Positions 10,735 through 22,700 are shown, counted from the stretch's first letter. The stretch: DNA of 64,000 nucleotides from Takakia lepidozioides (GCA_030704615.1 CM060732.1:47411053-47475052); one strand, 5' to 3'. Translations and numbers: made by a program. Notes: generated from the sequence alone by a model not told the origin.

Positions 10735-11045
10735 TGCCCGTTGTGTGGGCAACCTGAAGACAATATTCATATTCTGATTCATTGTCCGAGGTTCTCTCAC
10801 CAGAGAGACGCTCTCTTCAAATCTATCAAGGGAATTGTGCCTGTACCTTGTTTACCAACTTTGAAAGTCTTGAGTCTGAGCCAAAAGCCCAGGCCTTTTT
10901 GGGGCCTAGTTATTGGACAAACCACACACACCAGGTTGATGCTTGTGTAAAGGGATTTCTAGAGGATATCTGGAAAACCCGGATCAATTGTTTATTCCAA
11001 GGTATTCTTACTACCCGCGTCAGCGCCTAACAAAGGTAGGTTCTA
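10735..11045 (+). pseudogene. LINE 3' fragment with zinc-knuckle tail
   Basis: The frame CGQPEDNIHILIHCPRFSHQ is the Cys/His knuckle that ends many plant LINE ORF2 proteins. It is followed by DIWKTRINCLFQ and a stop. Upstream reverse transcriptase is missing, so this is a 5'-truncated insertion directly behind the FtsH pseudogene. The terminal ~75 bp recur at 4.18-4.25 kb. Confidence 0.65.
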
Positions 11046-11080
11046 TCCCTTTGTGTTCCGCTCAAGCTGGGCGTGGGGTC

Positions 11081-11119
11081 AATGGCCACAAGGCTACGAC
11101 AAAGAACGTCTTATAAGTA

Positions 11120-11156
<37 letters not shown>

Positions 11157-11235
11157 GCCACAAGGCTACGGCAAAGAACGTCTTATAAGTACATTTTCTC
11201 TCTCTCTCTCTCTCTCTCCCTCTCTCTGGCCACAA
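11081..11235. repeat. Duplicated segment with (CT)n microsatellites
   Basis: The sequence CCACAAGGCTACGACAAAG plus AACGTCTTATAAGTACATT followed by a (CT)n run occurs twice in tandem (11,089 and 11,158). This suggests slippage or duplication around the microsatellite. A third CCACAAGGCT starts at 11,230. Confidence 0.85.
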
Positions 11236-11789
11236 GGCTCTATGGCAATATCTGAACAATCTAACGCCAAAAACTCTGGCTCAACATCTACCAACGTGAA
11301 AGGGCAAAAACAAGTGACAACGAGATATACAAAACTATAGGGTGCTGAATGAAAATGGACAGCAAATGAATGGAGATTCCATACATTCAGGGGATCTTGT
11401 TGCCGTCAAGTGCAACATCAAATATTGGATGAACTTCCGTCATAAAAAACACGGACTTTCGTTCCAACGCAAAGGGGTCAAATTGTTGGCCCGAGCACCA
11501 AAGGACATAGAATCTAAAGACGATAAGTGGAGCAAAAACATAGTTTGGTAGCGCAACAAACACCTGCAAACCTTATTTTCGGCAGCTATTTTTGGATTTA
11601 ATTATTGTCGAACAGCGTAGGAAGGTACGGTAATGTCTCCCATGTCCCTCTAGCCAAGTCCGACTTATCCCCATCTTTTTGCTCTTGTATCCCTGTCATG
11701 TCCCCACCTTCCTTGCCATCTTCCCAATGGCAGGCTTGTTCTTAAATTCAACTTGCTACATATTTTGTTCTTGGGGGAGACGAGTGTGA

Positions 11790-11840
<51 letters not shown>

Positions 11841-12114
11841 TACGCAGACACAAGGTACTATGAAGCTTTCTTGATGATTATTTACAGGGTTTGACAGCCG
11901 CAGAATATGGCAGCTAATCAACTCCGATTGAGGCAAATTTTCTGAGGAACCGACACACGCTTTGGATTCTCGCAGTCATGAGCTGTGGCTACAAGACGGA
12001 TCTTCGGTACTTACAAAAAGGGAGTACTGCCCACCCCAGTGTGGAAAATACAGCTTGCCTGCAGTTGAGGTCAGCTGAGTCTATTTCACATAAGATGCAG
12101 GGGTGATGAATAAC
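11236..12114. other. Intergenic with (GA)n microsatellite
   Basis: A plus-strand frame at 11,342-11,551 (for example HSGDLVAVKCNIKYWMNF) looks protein-like but matches no family I know. A (GA)n run of about 40 bp lies at 11,795-11,838. The last ~250 bp are the 3' side of the large minus-strand gene that ends at 12,115. Confidence 0.4.
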
Positions 12115-14899
12115 TTAGTATCCAACAATCACCTCATCCTTCATTCCCAAGCCAAGAGAAGCGAGCTCAGCACCGTCCTCCATTTTGAGACCAGGCATTA
12201 ACAACGCTCGAGTGCCTATGTAAGTACCCTCCCCAATGATGTTGGATTTGAAGCTCACTTTGCCACCTTCATAAAGATGTCCAAAAAACAGTGCATTCCG
12301 CCCTATGGCACTTCCCGTTCCTATCTTTAGCAAGTCTGGGTTGAGGGCATACAAGGTGTCCACATATACACCTATGTTACTGATGGAAGATCCCAGACAC
12401 CGGAAATAAAGAGTGACCAACCATGAACCCTTGGTCAGGTTCATGAAGGTGGCACCTAGAACAAGATTTACAGCTTGCCATGTTGTGTCACACCGGCCCT
12501 TCAATCCCCAGAGTTCGCTAGTATCCCCGTCTTTTGTGCGGCCCACAAGCGTCCATCTACACAAAATGCTGAAAAGTGAAAGTAGAAGTCCTGACCCCAG
12601 GAATGCTATAGGCATCAGTCCATACATCCACTTGGTCCCTGTTGTGGACCCTACAAAGGCAAGCCCCAGCAGCGTAGGATAGTAAGCAAGAGCAAACAAG
12701 AAGACAAGGATTACTGTTTGCACAATGGGTTGGACAATTTGAGGTGCCATCAATGGTAGGTCTTGCTTGTTCTTAACCTTCGATTCATTTTGCTTTGATG
12801 CTCTCACAATTTTGCCAACCTGTGCTAGATGAGTTTGCTCAGCACTTTTACCAACAGAGGACATTGCAGGGCAGGCGCCTGTTGAGGTCTTCGCTTTGGG
12901 CTCTGGGATATCAAGTTTTAGGTCAGCCTTTATAAGTAGTGCCTTCCAGGACTCAGGCATTGGCATACCTATTCGCAGATGCTGCACAATATCATAGATC
13001 AGGGAGCGTCCATGATCAATGGAAGCACTTTCGGATGCTGACTTGGCCATGATCATAGTGAGGCTGGGACTCCCATTTTTCGGATTGAAGCGCACCTTTT
13101 CTGTGGATTCTGTATTGAGCAACTCGTCCAAGTGAATGTGCGCCACATCCATATATGGGTACTTGCTTTCGTCCCACTGTTGCGTGCAGTCGATTGCATC
13201 CTCATTCTCAGACACTGATTCTGAGATGGGGCGGAGCTGAATCTCGAATATGTAGTTTACTCCCTCTGCAGAGAGTACTTGCTTTTGAAAATCATCGCCA
13301 AGGAAATGGAGTGGACGTTTATCATCTGGGTCCCTTGGTAAGCTACCGGTCTCAGGTGGGCACCACCTTGCCTTCCTCTTCCCCAAACTTTGAATCAGCC
13401 GGCCGCATCCTGAACTTGACAAAGCTTTCAGGAGCTCCTTCTGCCGAGGAACAAAAGCGCAGAGTCACATTGGAGTAGTAGTGCATCTCAGCATATGAAT
13501 TGCTCTGGCGCAATGAATCCCAAGTCATTTCGCCCACATGTGGGATCTTCCTCACAATTGCCTCCCGCTCCTCTAGGTTCCTCATCAACCATTGCACAAA
13601 GTCAACCATGTTGCGACAATTGAAACCTCTTCCTGTCTTCAATGTAAGGTCTAGCACGGTTGCCTCCATATCATCCTTGGCATCGGGGCTCAGCAGTTGC
13701 AATGACGCCCCACGAGAATCAATGCAGCCATCATCATCGCCGCGGAGACTGTTGCTATGGCGTACTATGACCGGGTAGCATGTCCCTGGCGTGAAAATGT
13801 CATGCTCTGGAAGGCCTGGAAGGCTTGACAAGACTCGCATTGTGCCCTTACCACCCACTCCACTACGATGGAAGTAGCGGGCATCAACAGACAGTGTGGT
13901 TTGCCCAATGCTGACTGCTAAATTGGCCACAAGCTTCTGGTAGAATGGGTCCATGTCACTAATACGGTAATCTATTTTAGTAGACAAGGATAACTCCCCA
14001 GAGCCCTTTCCAGCAGCTGACTGCTGGTAGATCTTTACAGGTGTATCCACTCCTATGTATACTCCTCCTGCTTCCAACACAGATCCCACAGGTGCCACAG
14101 ACATTGCACCCAACCAGGCTCCATCTTCAAGTGTGGCCCCTGGCATGATCACGCTGTGTGCTCCCACTATACAGCCTGCTCCCACATGCACATCTTTCAT
14201 ACTAACAGTTCATGCTCCTCCGATTCCTGTTGTGCTCGTTACCAAGTTGGCAAAGTCACCCAAGTGGCATTTCTCTCCAAGGCTTATGAGATCTGGGTCT
14301 ACCAAGGCATTCACACCTCGAATGGATGCCAATTGCCCAATCTTGGCGCCCATGCTCCGCAGATACGCACATGTCATCTCGGTGCCTTGGAGAAGCACTA
14401 CAAACTTGAGATGTGCTGAGAGCAAGAGACGATGTAGCAGCCACACATGTATGCCACGGCTGGATGCCAAGCTCAGTTGTGCCTTCATCTCAACCTTGCC
14501 AACAACACACCATTTGAGCATACTTGTAATGCCACACAATGTCATGCCAAAGACAAGGTATGCGCCTCCCATACATGCCAGGAGGGACAGAATCTTCCAC
14601 GGTTCCAAAATGTGTAGTAGCATATTCAGGAGCTGGCTTGGGTCCTGGAACACAATCAGAGGGGCCAACCCAACAAGAGCCCATGGAAATGTCGCAGCCA
14701 AAGAAAAGAGGAGGCAGCTGATTCCAGAGTCATTGAATGCCTCTGGAGTGGCTGGGTCACTCCCCAAATTAAGAGTGGATGCTAGTGATAAGAATGTTGT
14801 ATGTGCTACTACAGCAGAAACTATAGGGACCAGACCCACTAGATAGAGCCCAAAAAGCTGACGGACAGCCAATTCCATGGGGCTCAATAAATCCTTCTC
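12115..14899 (-). CDS. Second and third membrane/beta-helix blocks flanking a catalase-like domain
   Basis: The acceptor TGCAG at 14,900 opens the last exon. Block two has membrane helices (~14,870-14,520) and hexapeptide repeats (GAKIGQLASIRGV, VGAGCIVGAHSVIMPGATL). Then follows a ~280-residue region with ARYFHRSGVGGKGTMRVL, VRHSNSL, IDSRGASLQL, YYSNVTLRF, LHFLGDDF and DCTQQWDESKYPYMDVA. Their order and spacing fit the heme-catalase superfamily; this is judged by eye. Block three has more helices (~12,740-12,560) and a terminal beta-helix (IGTGSAIGRNALFFGHLYEG). An in-frame TGA (14,212-14,210) and a one-base shift near 13,360 break an otherwise fully open frame. The stop at 12,115 follows EVIVGY. 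Confidence 0.7.
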
Positions 14900-15156
14900 C
14901 TGCAATATGGACAAAAGGCTTTGAATTAGTGGTCATTTTTTGAGGCAGGTTTTGTACGTTCCAGGACACTTCTTTGGAGTGCTAAGCTGATCTGACAAAA
15001 ACTTACAGCCATCTACTTGTGCACGCTGCTTGTACATATGTATTACCACTCTATGAAATATGGAGTGCAAATACAAATTTGAAGCCTCTTTAATGATACC
15101 AGGATATGCTAAAATAGGGGTTTATGCAAAAGAAGGTCAGCTTGAATGCCCAGTAC

Positions 15157-16580
15157 CTCAGTTGAGGAAGGTTGTTGCTGCCCGTGCTTCTTGTGAACTT
15201 GCTGCCCCACGTTAGTCTTGCCTAGGGGAGAGACATGTGCACCAGGATGCAAGATAGTGCCTCTCTGAATAACAGAGTAAGGATCCACAGTGGCTGCACT
15301 GCCGATACGGATAGGTTGAAACCGAACAACACCTCCCTTGACTTCATGACTCTGAAGTGTGGCGCCTTCTCCGATGGCTGCCCCATCAGCTATGTAGAGA
15401 AGCCCTGGGTCTGTGATATCAACCGTCTCTAGCTGCACGCCCTTGCCTATGCGAGCCCCCAGCATCCTATACCACCATGACAAGAACGCGGTACCTTGTA
15501 GATGGACTGCTAGCATATTAGATGCGAAGTCCTGCAGCCGGTACAACGTCCACCACCGCACAAAGTCTATTGACCACAAGGGGATAGCAGTCTGGAGGGC
15601 ATAATTGGGTTGCAGAATCTTAGTGCCAAACACCGACAAAGCCACCCCGGTTGCTCCAATGCAGACAATCCACGCAAGTGGCACCAGAGCAATAGCCAAC
15701 ACTAGTGAAAAGAGGCTACCGATAGCAGCGATGGCTGTGAGTTGCAAATAGATGAAGGATGCTGGAAGCAACAGCACTGCTGCCATGTATATGATGCTAA
15801 GTGTCTGCAATCCAGTGATGGTGACCCGTCGCAACAGTGACGGCTTCATCCCTGCTGTTACTTCTGCATGTGAGACAGTCTGTGCTTCATACTCCTCGTT
15901 GTAAGTCATGTGAGGCGCAAGTATAGAATGTTCCATGGCTGCTGCTTGGTAGTGAATACTCGAATGCGGTGCAAGGTTGGCCTTGTCTAGCAGTGCGCAG
16001 GTAGTGTTTGCGAGTTCTTGGATGCAGCTAGATGTGTAGACATCAATGGCAGCAATATGCACACCCACATATTCTGAAAGCTTTTGTGCAGCCCAGACCA
16101 CTCCAACTGAGTCAATGTTATAGGTAGCCAGACTCTCTGTGACAGAGATTTGGGCCACGCTCAGGCCTGTTCTCTCTGCAACAAGCTCTACTAGATATTT
16201 GAGGATGACCGTATCATCAGGCCTTCTTTGGGAGGGAGCAGATGATGCTTGAAGCATAGGAACAGACAAACCTCTTGCTTTACTGACTAGGCCTTCAGAG
16301 ACATCTGCCAAGTCATTGATGCAGCCAGCTGTGTACACATCAATGGCCGCAACATGGACACCAAGGAAATCTGAGAGCTTCTGAGCTGCCCACACAATGC
16401 CCACGGAATCGATATTGTAATTTGACAAGGGTTCAGATACAGAGATATGAGCAACTGGCATCCCGGTTCGTTCTGCCAATACTTCTACCAGAAACATCTT
16501 GATGTCAGCTTTGTTGGGGTTGTTGTGGGGAGCAGCAGATGGCACTACCTTGGGCCGTGGGAAGTACTCTTTCGCGGGAA
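15157..16580 (-). CDS. Tandem acyl carrier domains, membrane helices and first left-handed beta-helix block
   Basis: Two phosphopantetheine carrier domains follow the ligase. Each has the attachment context YNIDSVG (Ser codons near 16,410 and 16,110) and the helix AAIDVYT; they are near-duplicates of each other. Next comes a hydrophobic stretch with at least four candidate membrane helices (~15,830-15,620). After that is a hexapeptide-repeat region (MLGARIGKGVQLETVDITD, ADGAAIGEGATL) typical of a left-handed parallel beta-helix. In Pls-like synthetases this arrangement places the carrier at a membrane-embedded condensing module. The exon ends at 15,157 with a GAG/GTAC donor, in phase with the next exon. 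Confidence 0.78.
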
Positions 16581-16639
16581 ATGTCTTTGCTGATCTGCAA
16601 AGCAGCCTGTTTGCAAGTGGTGGACGCACAAACTTGACT

Positions 16640-18900
16640 GTGGCCAGGGTGCCATTTTCAAACTGTTCAAGGCATTCGATCCTCCGGATCTTGCCTGAGG
16701 TGGTTTTTGCAATTGTGCGGGGTTTTATGAAATCCACCCAGACAACTACACCATGCTCTGCAGCAATGGCCCTTATCATCCCTGGAAGATTGGCCTCCAC
16801 CCGTTTCTCGTCGCGAACTTCAGCCACCACTACCACACCAACGTCTTCGGATCCTTCACTGCAATTGATGCCCTTTAATTTTAGGACTCTATGGGGTACC
16901 CCAAATGCAGCACAACAGCCCGGCCGCAGAGTGGGGGAGCAACTTTCCACTGTTTTCTCAATGTCAATGGGGTAGATGTTGCGGCCTCTAACAATGATGA
17001 GATCCTTGATCCGTCCTGTAACAAACAAATTACCATCCATCACCCTTCCCAGGTCTCCTGTTTGCAGGAAATAGCGATCAGGTTCCTGATTCTTGATCCA
17101 GTTTTGAAATGTTTGTTTACTCAGCTCTGTCTGCCCCCAATAACCTACACCGCTGCTTGGGCTACTGATCCAAATCTCTCCCTCATGTCCCTCCTCAGCT
17201 TCCTCAAGTGTGTCGGGATTGACAATGCGCAGGTCTGCATCCTTGTCCCCTCTCCGAACATAACCACAACAGACTCGATGCTCCCAGTCCATCAGAATGG
17301 GCTTGGAATGACCCCATGCCACACATACAAACACACAATTTTCTGCAAGACCATAGCCTGGGGCAATCACTTGCTCTCTGATACCAGTTCCCTGCATTAT
17401 TTGTAAGAATTTGAGAACGACCTTGTGGTTCACGGGCTCAACACTGACCATTAAGAAGCGCATAGCAGACAAGTCCAGCATTGGCTCCTTGCCCTTTGCT
17501 TTGAGCACCTCAATCCACTTCACAATCAGTGCAAATGCAAAGTTAGGGGCGGCACTGTGGGTTGCATGATAGTTGCTCAGGGTCTCCATCCACAGCATGG
17601 GTTTGTGGATGAAAGTTGTTGGAGAGAAGAGAACGGCCATGCCCCCACTTACCAAAGAGGTAAACACACCACCAATGAGGTCCATATCATGGTACTGCGG
17701 CAGCCAGCTTACAAGCACCGTGCGAGATGTGCTTTTGTACTTCTCTTGCATTAGCTTCACATTTGCTATGAGCCCCCCATGGGTTATTATGACCCCTTTT
17801 GGATCCCCAGTGGAGCCTGATGTGAATTGTAAGAAGCAAACGTCATTGGGCTCTGGTGAAGGTCCAAATGCCAGCTCAGGTTGCTTTTCTTGTGGACGCT
17901 TTGTTATGTCAGTTTTCGCTTCCTCACTCATGACCGTGGATTGTGAAGATAGGTTGGCTAGTGGGCTGTCAGATGCACCAACCCTATGTGATACAGGAGT
18001 TCTTTCCACTGTGGCTTCACTAGAGAAAGCTTTTGCGCTTGAAGGATCAGGGGCCCAATTCTCACTGCCTTTCCGAAATCTCTAGTTCAATGGCTTTGCC
18101 CCATTGGGATTTTTGGTCCAAGAGTCGGTATGATACCATGGCAAGTCAGGCCAACGAGGTCTTGTTTTGTTGCTTGAGCCTTGCACCATATTTTGCATGC
18201 TTGCAGCACGGACTGCTGCATGATATGCTCCAGTACCCAGGATGGCTTTGGCTTGGCAGGCTTGTGCCACACTAAAAACCTTGGCCAGGGCACTGCCATT
18301 ACGCTGAGTAGGATCGGGAGGAATCAATGGCACAGGCAACACCTACATTCATCCCATCACTATCAGAAGTTAGCATCCCTCGTTCTGGGATCATGTAAGT
18401 AGGCTATGGATCTTGCAAACCTACCATCTCGGCGCACTGACCGATGTGCGTTAGGTCTTATTGATATTCTAGCAATATCTCAAGGGTTCTCTGCATTAAA
18501 CTCATGTAACTCGTGTCAAAGTGCTTCCTTGAAATGGAGCTGGTAGAGAGAAATTACCCGTGCACGGAGACAGCCAAAAAATGCCTCAATGAAATTGAGC
18601 CCAGGTGGATGCAGCAGCAACACGCGGTCACCGGCTTTAATGTTAGTTTTTGTGGTCAAAAGACGATGTGCAATGATGGAGGCATGGAGATCAAGCTCTG
18701 CATATGTACGCTTTTCTGCCTCACGGTCTAACCATGTGTAGAGAACCCTCTCTCTCAACACCTCATGGTTTGCATAGAATGATAAATAGTCATCCAGCAA
18801 TGGCAATCGGGGAAAACGACTCCAGGAAGCTCTGTTAACTCCTTCACTTCATAGGGTGGTGTCCTCCCCTCATCTCGAATTGGAAATTCGACAAGCTTCT
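16640..18900 (-). CDS. Fatty-acyl-AMP ligase (AMP-binding) module
   Basis: This module activates a carboxylic acid as acyl-adenylate and passes it to a carrier domain. Seen in order: YLSFYANHEVLRERV and AGDRVLLLHPPGLNF at the N-terminus (exon 5); the phosphate-binding loop FTSGSTGDPKGVI (~17,800-17,836); SWLPQYHDMDLIGG (~17,680-17,725), a form typical of FAAL/FAAL-like enzymes; then the adenylate site TGDLGRVMDGNLFVTGR and the C-terminal hinge Lys region TTSGKIRRIE (~16,680). An intron (18,557-18,343) interrupts after CLRAR. One base appears lost in a C-run near 18,825, and an in-frame TAG at 18,084 separates KPLN from RFRKG. A 55-nt intron ending at that TAG is formally possible but unusually short for a plant. 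Confidence 0.8.
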
Positions 18901-19080
18901 GCAGTTCATCAAGACATATTACTATCAATAAGGAGACTCCTGAAGATTTCTAGCACCATGCAACACATGGTGAATTGACTGCCAAGGCACAAATTATATA
19001 ATGTTTTCTTGGACAATAGTTTATGTAACATTGCTATATGTAAAGGTCTATCCTAGAGTACAAGAGGTGGGAGAAAGAAC

Positions 19081-21928
19081 CTTGATGCATGGGCGCTCTT
19101 GCTTGGACCCGAAATGATGAGCCACAAGACTCATGGAGTAGGCTGCGTTTCGTTCAGTCAGCTCAAAGGCTAGCAGACCCCCGACGTAGAATGTATTGTT
19201 CTGTCCTTGGAGCTCTTCCATCTTATCATAGAAGCCAGCCGCCATGTCTGTGACCCTCAAGCCATCACGCAGCCATGGCATAGTTAGCAATCAAATTCCA
19301 GTCTATTAGACAGAAATTTCAAATTATTCTAGTGATATAAACTGAACATGGCTTACAGTCGTGCAGTTGAATGTGAAAGATTTGCACAAGGTTTAACTTC
19401 AACCACACATGTATATTTATATAATTCAGAGCAATTCTGGAATGAATCAAGAAAAACTTACTAGTCGTGAGAATTTAATATAAATCATTTTATATAGTAG
19501 TCACGGAAATATGGTGGATCATCATGTGTCAAGGTGTCTAGAACAATTCTCAGTGATTAAGTTTTTAATAGTTTCTGGGTGTACTTGTGCATGTTGAAAG
19601 TATCACGAAAGGCCTTTGATTCCTAGAGGGAAAGGCAAAGGAGTAGCTGTGGTGCTCCAAATTTCCAAGATGGTTACTGATATATGTGTTAATTATTCAC
19701 ATGGTGTGTGTATCTGAAAATGTCTAAATTTCATGAATCAAGATGGCAAGTTCAGAAATGTAGGTTGTATGGCAAGTTGTTCTTACCTGGAGTCAGGTTG
19801 GAAGACCTGTAGGTCCAATTCTTGTTGCGGAGGGCGGTGGTACCAGTCATGATCACTTTGTCAAACTCCAAAGTGTGTGGAGTTTTCTCAAGGCTAGATT
19901 GATCCATCAGTGACACACGGACAACTTTGGTGTCTGATCTGTTGATGCCTATGACTTGGACATTGCACCGTACATCTGGTATAGAGCAAACCAGTTTCTC
20001 CCAAAGACTAGTGTAGCCACCCTTTACCCGCAAAATTTTCCCAAGCATGGTGGTTCGGGCAAATTCATGCAGGTATGCATATGGCATGTCATCTAGGTAC
20101 CCATATCCACACGCTGTGTACCCATAGACTACTGCCTTCGGTACTCCATTCTTCATCACTCTTGGAAACTTCTGTCGCAGATAGTCAAGAGCAGGCGTAG
20201 CCGCCACATTGCTAACTGCGTGCACTCCTAACTTTCCACTTTGAGCTGCCTTTGTCTGTAGCGTACCACCCAACATGAGTAATTTTGTCAGTCCTAACTA
20301 GAGTCTTAAAGGGTGATTGCAAACTAGAGTGGATCAAGAACTCCATATCAAGAGTCCCTAGTGAGTGCGTAGATTGGCAAAAACAATTAGAGCAAAAACG
20401 GTTGGATTGATCTAGACCCTTAATTGACAATTTCAAAGCGTTTTCAAATCGCAGATTTTGTACCAAGCCGGACATTATTTTGTCCATTAAACTTCTATCT
20501 GCCCTTCACCTAACATAAACTAATTCATAGAAGACTTTAAGAAACTCGCTATTTTGAAGGCTGAAAATAGTACGTCAATTATGTTTGACTTAATATTCTT
20601 GATTGGATGTTTCCATTCTAGTAGGTCATTCATCCCTCAAAGCACATATGGACAAGTCCCTTTTATGATGAGTCCGATATAAAGCAAATCCAGACCACCC
20701 TTTTTTATGGACTGTAGGTTATTATGAACTTTTAACGAGATTCTATTTTTGGGTAATGAGATTTGGAACAGTGAAGGTGTATGTAGATGAGCATCTGTAG
20801 TCCCTTTTCACTAATAGCATTCTCATCTAGTTTCCATCTATTCTATGTACAGAAAAACAAGTACTGTGAGAGCAATAAATGGACATTGTAGGTTCCACTC
20901 ACCCTCAGAAATATCTCACCCTCAATATCTAGCTAAACTGTACGGAACGACAAGCAATTCCATTTTAAATGAGTGGGAAGGAAAGAGTCATTGTACTTTA
21001 GGAAAGATAACTTGCAGGTGGTCTACTAAACTTAACAACAACGTTTTGAACTAGAATTGTCCGCTTGAAAGTGAGACTCGCAACTTTCTACACTCAAGAA
21101 TTGCAAGGACATGCAAGGAAGTAGTAACTTCTTGCCTGCATCTTCACAAGGTTGGGAATGAGTGACATGTAGTCTGAATCTGGTTTAAGGTCCTCAAACT
21201 GGCTAGTCCTGACGTCAATGAGCGCTATTTTCTGGTCGGTCATGTCCTCCATCTCTACATCCATGTCAGCAATGAGTTTTTGCATATTCGGGGAGCTCCC
21301 ACTAGCCAGAAACTGACCCCCCAAATCATACTTCTTCCCTGCATTGTGATCCAACGGAATAACGCAGATTAGATGTCATTAGCGAGTACAGACCACCCGA
21401 TAATACAAAGCAACATTCTTGATCATCGACCCCACCCTTCTCGTTCTCTGAAGTAGAACATTTTGAAAATGTTGTAAAACGACATCTCTTTTTCAAATTA
21501 TTTGATAGTCGTTTGCTGCACAAAAAACTCTTTGTGGACACACAGAATATTGATATATTGGTCTAGATATCACAATGAGAACTCTACGCTGAAGTTGATA
21601 CTCAATTGCCATTAGAATTTTTGAAGAATACCACCAATTTCCACCAGCTTTTGCAACGTCAGGTTTATGGGAATTAATGCCTACCTTCATAATCTAGTGT
21701 TTCACACATTCCACCCACGGTGTGATGCTGCTCCAATAAGGTGACATTGATGTAGCCCAGCTTTGATAGCGCATAAGCGGCCGCCAGCCCACTGGGTCCG
21801 CCCCCCACTATGCACACCCTTGTGTTAAAAGGCATACTAGGATACCGCTCCTCTAGCACTTTGATGGGTATGTCCCCATTACTTTTGGAGTCTTCCATCT
21901 TCCAAGGCTTTGCTCTCCAATCGGTCAA
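19081..21928 (-). CDS. N-terminal FAD/NAD(P)-binding amine-oxidase-like module (exons 1-4)
   Basis: Exon 1 has the Rossmann dinucleotide site VCIVGGGPSGLAAAYALSK followed by an acidic end of strand two (LLEQ) and VGGMCET, the classic start of flavin amine oxidases and related oxidoreductases. Exon 2 (KKYDLGGQFLASG) continues the FAD fold. Exon 3 holds GYGYLDDMPYAYLHEFART and a GGYTSLWEKL block, usual in this superfamily. Exon 4 has YVGGLLAFELTERNAA, the C-terminal FAD-contacting part. The second exon ends in a GC donor, which is acceptable in plants. The substrate is unknown. Because the module directly precedes the acyl-AMP ligase on the same strand, it probably modifies the acyl or amino substrate of the same enzyme, but it could also be a separate gene. 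The start is taken at 21,928 or the later Met at 21,898. Confidence 0.7.
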
Positions 21929-22594
21929 AATCCAACTCTTTGCTTCGGCGATTCAGCTCTCCGATTGGTTAAAATCACTTCCCCCTGCTAACGCAATTCT
22001 TCTACGTACAGTGCTTATGTACTCATGCTAATCTGGATGCGATTATGACTACAAAGCAGCTACTAGCGCAACGTAAAATATGTACAAACAGCACTGGAAA
22101 CTCATGTTGATGTTTTCCCACAACCATTGCGATCTCCGCAATTCTTTAATGCACAGAGCTCTAGTGTATGCTCTTTTGGAACTGTGGGTGCTTATATGCG
22201 GATGCAGCCTTGGGGTCATGTACTGCATAGAGTTGATAGACCGGCTGAAAACCACAGTCGACTGTGCCCTTCACCACTATCAGCAGACGATGGATGTCGA
22301 CAGCTAGCTGCAGTGATCCATCTGAGCCTCCCTGCTCCTCAGTTTTGCGGCTGCATCTTGCTAGCACTAATCTGCTCTGCAGGAGTGGGCATTTAGAGTC
22401 GAGACGGCAGGCTGCAGACAAAAATCTAGTGACGACAAAACGGATGTTGCAGTTGGCCTACGTGGGTGGGGCTTCTCTTGCGCATCACCGGCCCGTGGCT
22501 CATATGTTTGCCATTTGGGTGCATGCGCTTCTTCACCTCCCATTTCTATAGTAACTAATAACAAATATTTTTTTGGTGGGAATACTTAATATAT
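21929..22594. other. Upstream region of the giant gene; no further gene seen
   Basis: Several short frames lie on both strands without family motifs. The first ~100 bp should hold the 5' UTR and promoter of the minus-strand gene, but I could not place a TATA box convincingly. Confidence 0.3.
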
Positions 22595-22597
22595 AGT

Positions 22598-22700
22598 CAC
22601 CAACCGTCAGCTCAGGTGGATAGTGCACTGAGTGGAGTGTCACCCGGATGATTCTGGGGTAAAATCCTGCTACCTTGACAGGTGTGGTATATTCTTCTGC
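22598..22700 (+). mobile_element. tRNA-like SINE head
   Basis: CAACCGTCAGCTCAGGTGG followed by ATAGTGC matches a pol III A box in a tRNA context. About 45 nt later, CTGGGGTAAAATCCTGC matches a degenerate B box. There is no intact cloverleaf, so this is a tRNA-derived SINE head rather than a tRNA gene. Its 3' body may extend toward the tandem repeat that starts at 22,778. Confidence 0.5.

Larger units (their letters stand above)
12115..21928 (-). pseudogene. Giant multi-domain gene: FAD oxidoreductase / acyl-AMP ligase / 2xACP / membrane-beta-helix blocks, with disabling lesions
   Basis: Seven exon blocks on one strand fit end to end. Splice sites are: exon 1 to 21,685 (donor GTAGGC); 21,338-21,136 (GC donor); about 20,250-19,787; about 19,250-19,081; about 18,900-18,558; 18,342-15,157; 14,899-12,115. 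Together they would encode roughly 2,500 residues. The C-terminal organisation (adenylating domain, carrier domains, membrane helices, repeated left-handed beta-helix blocks) resembles the bacterial and fungal poly-lysine-synthetase-like NRPS terminal region. Fusion of all blocks into one transcript is inference from strand, spacing and compatible splice sites. Breaks seen: a one-base loss in a C-run near 18,825, TAG at 18,084-18,082, TGA at 14,212-14,210 and an extra base near 13,360. Otherwise the frame is very well kept, so loss is recent, or some breaks are assembly errors. Confidence 0.7.

Noticed and set aside
14055-14846. 263-codon plus-strand ORF
   Set aside because: Antisense of the second beta-helix block of the giant gene.
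18082-18138. 55-nt intron that would remove the TAG at 18,084
   Set aside because: GT and AG are present, but the removed residues (YHTDSW) look conserved and the length is below that usual for plant introns. A nonsense codon is simpler, though not proven.
12115-18342. Bacterial contamination or recent horizontal transfer of an NRPS-like operon
   Set aside because: The coding sequence is interrupted by introns with plant-type GT/GC-AG borders at conserved phases, and composition does not differ from its surroundings. Ancient transfer remains possible.
22598-22680. tRNA gene
   Set aside because: A- and B-box words are present but the stems of a cloverleaf do not pair; the same holds at 5.4, 23.6 and 62.6 kb.
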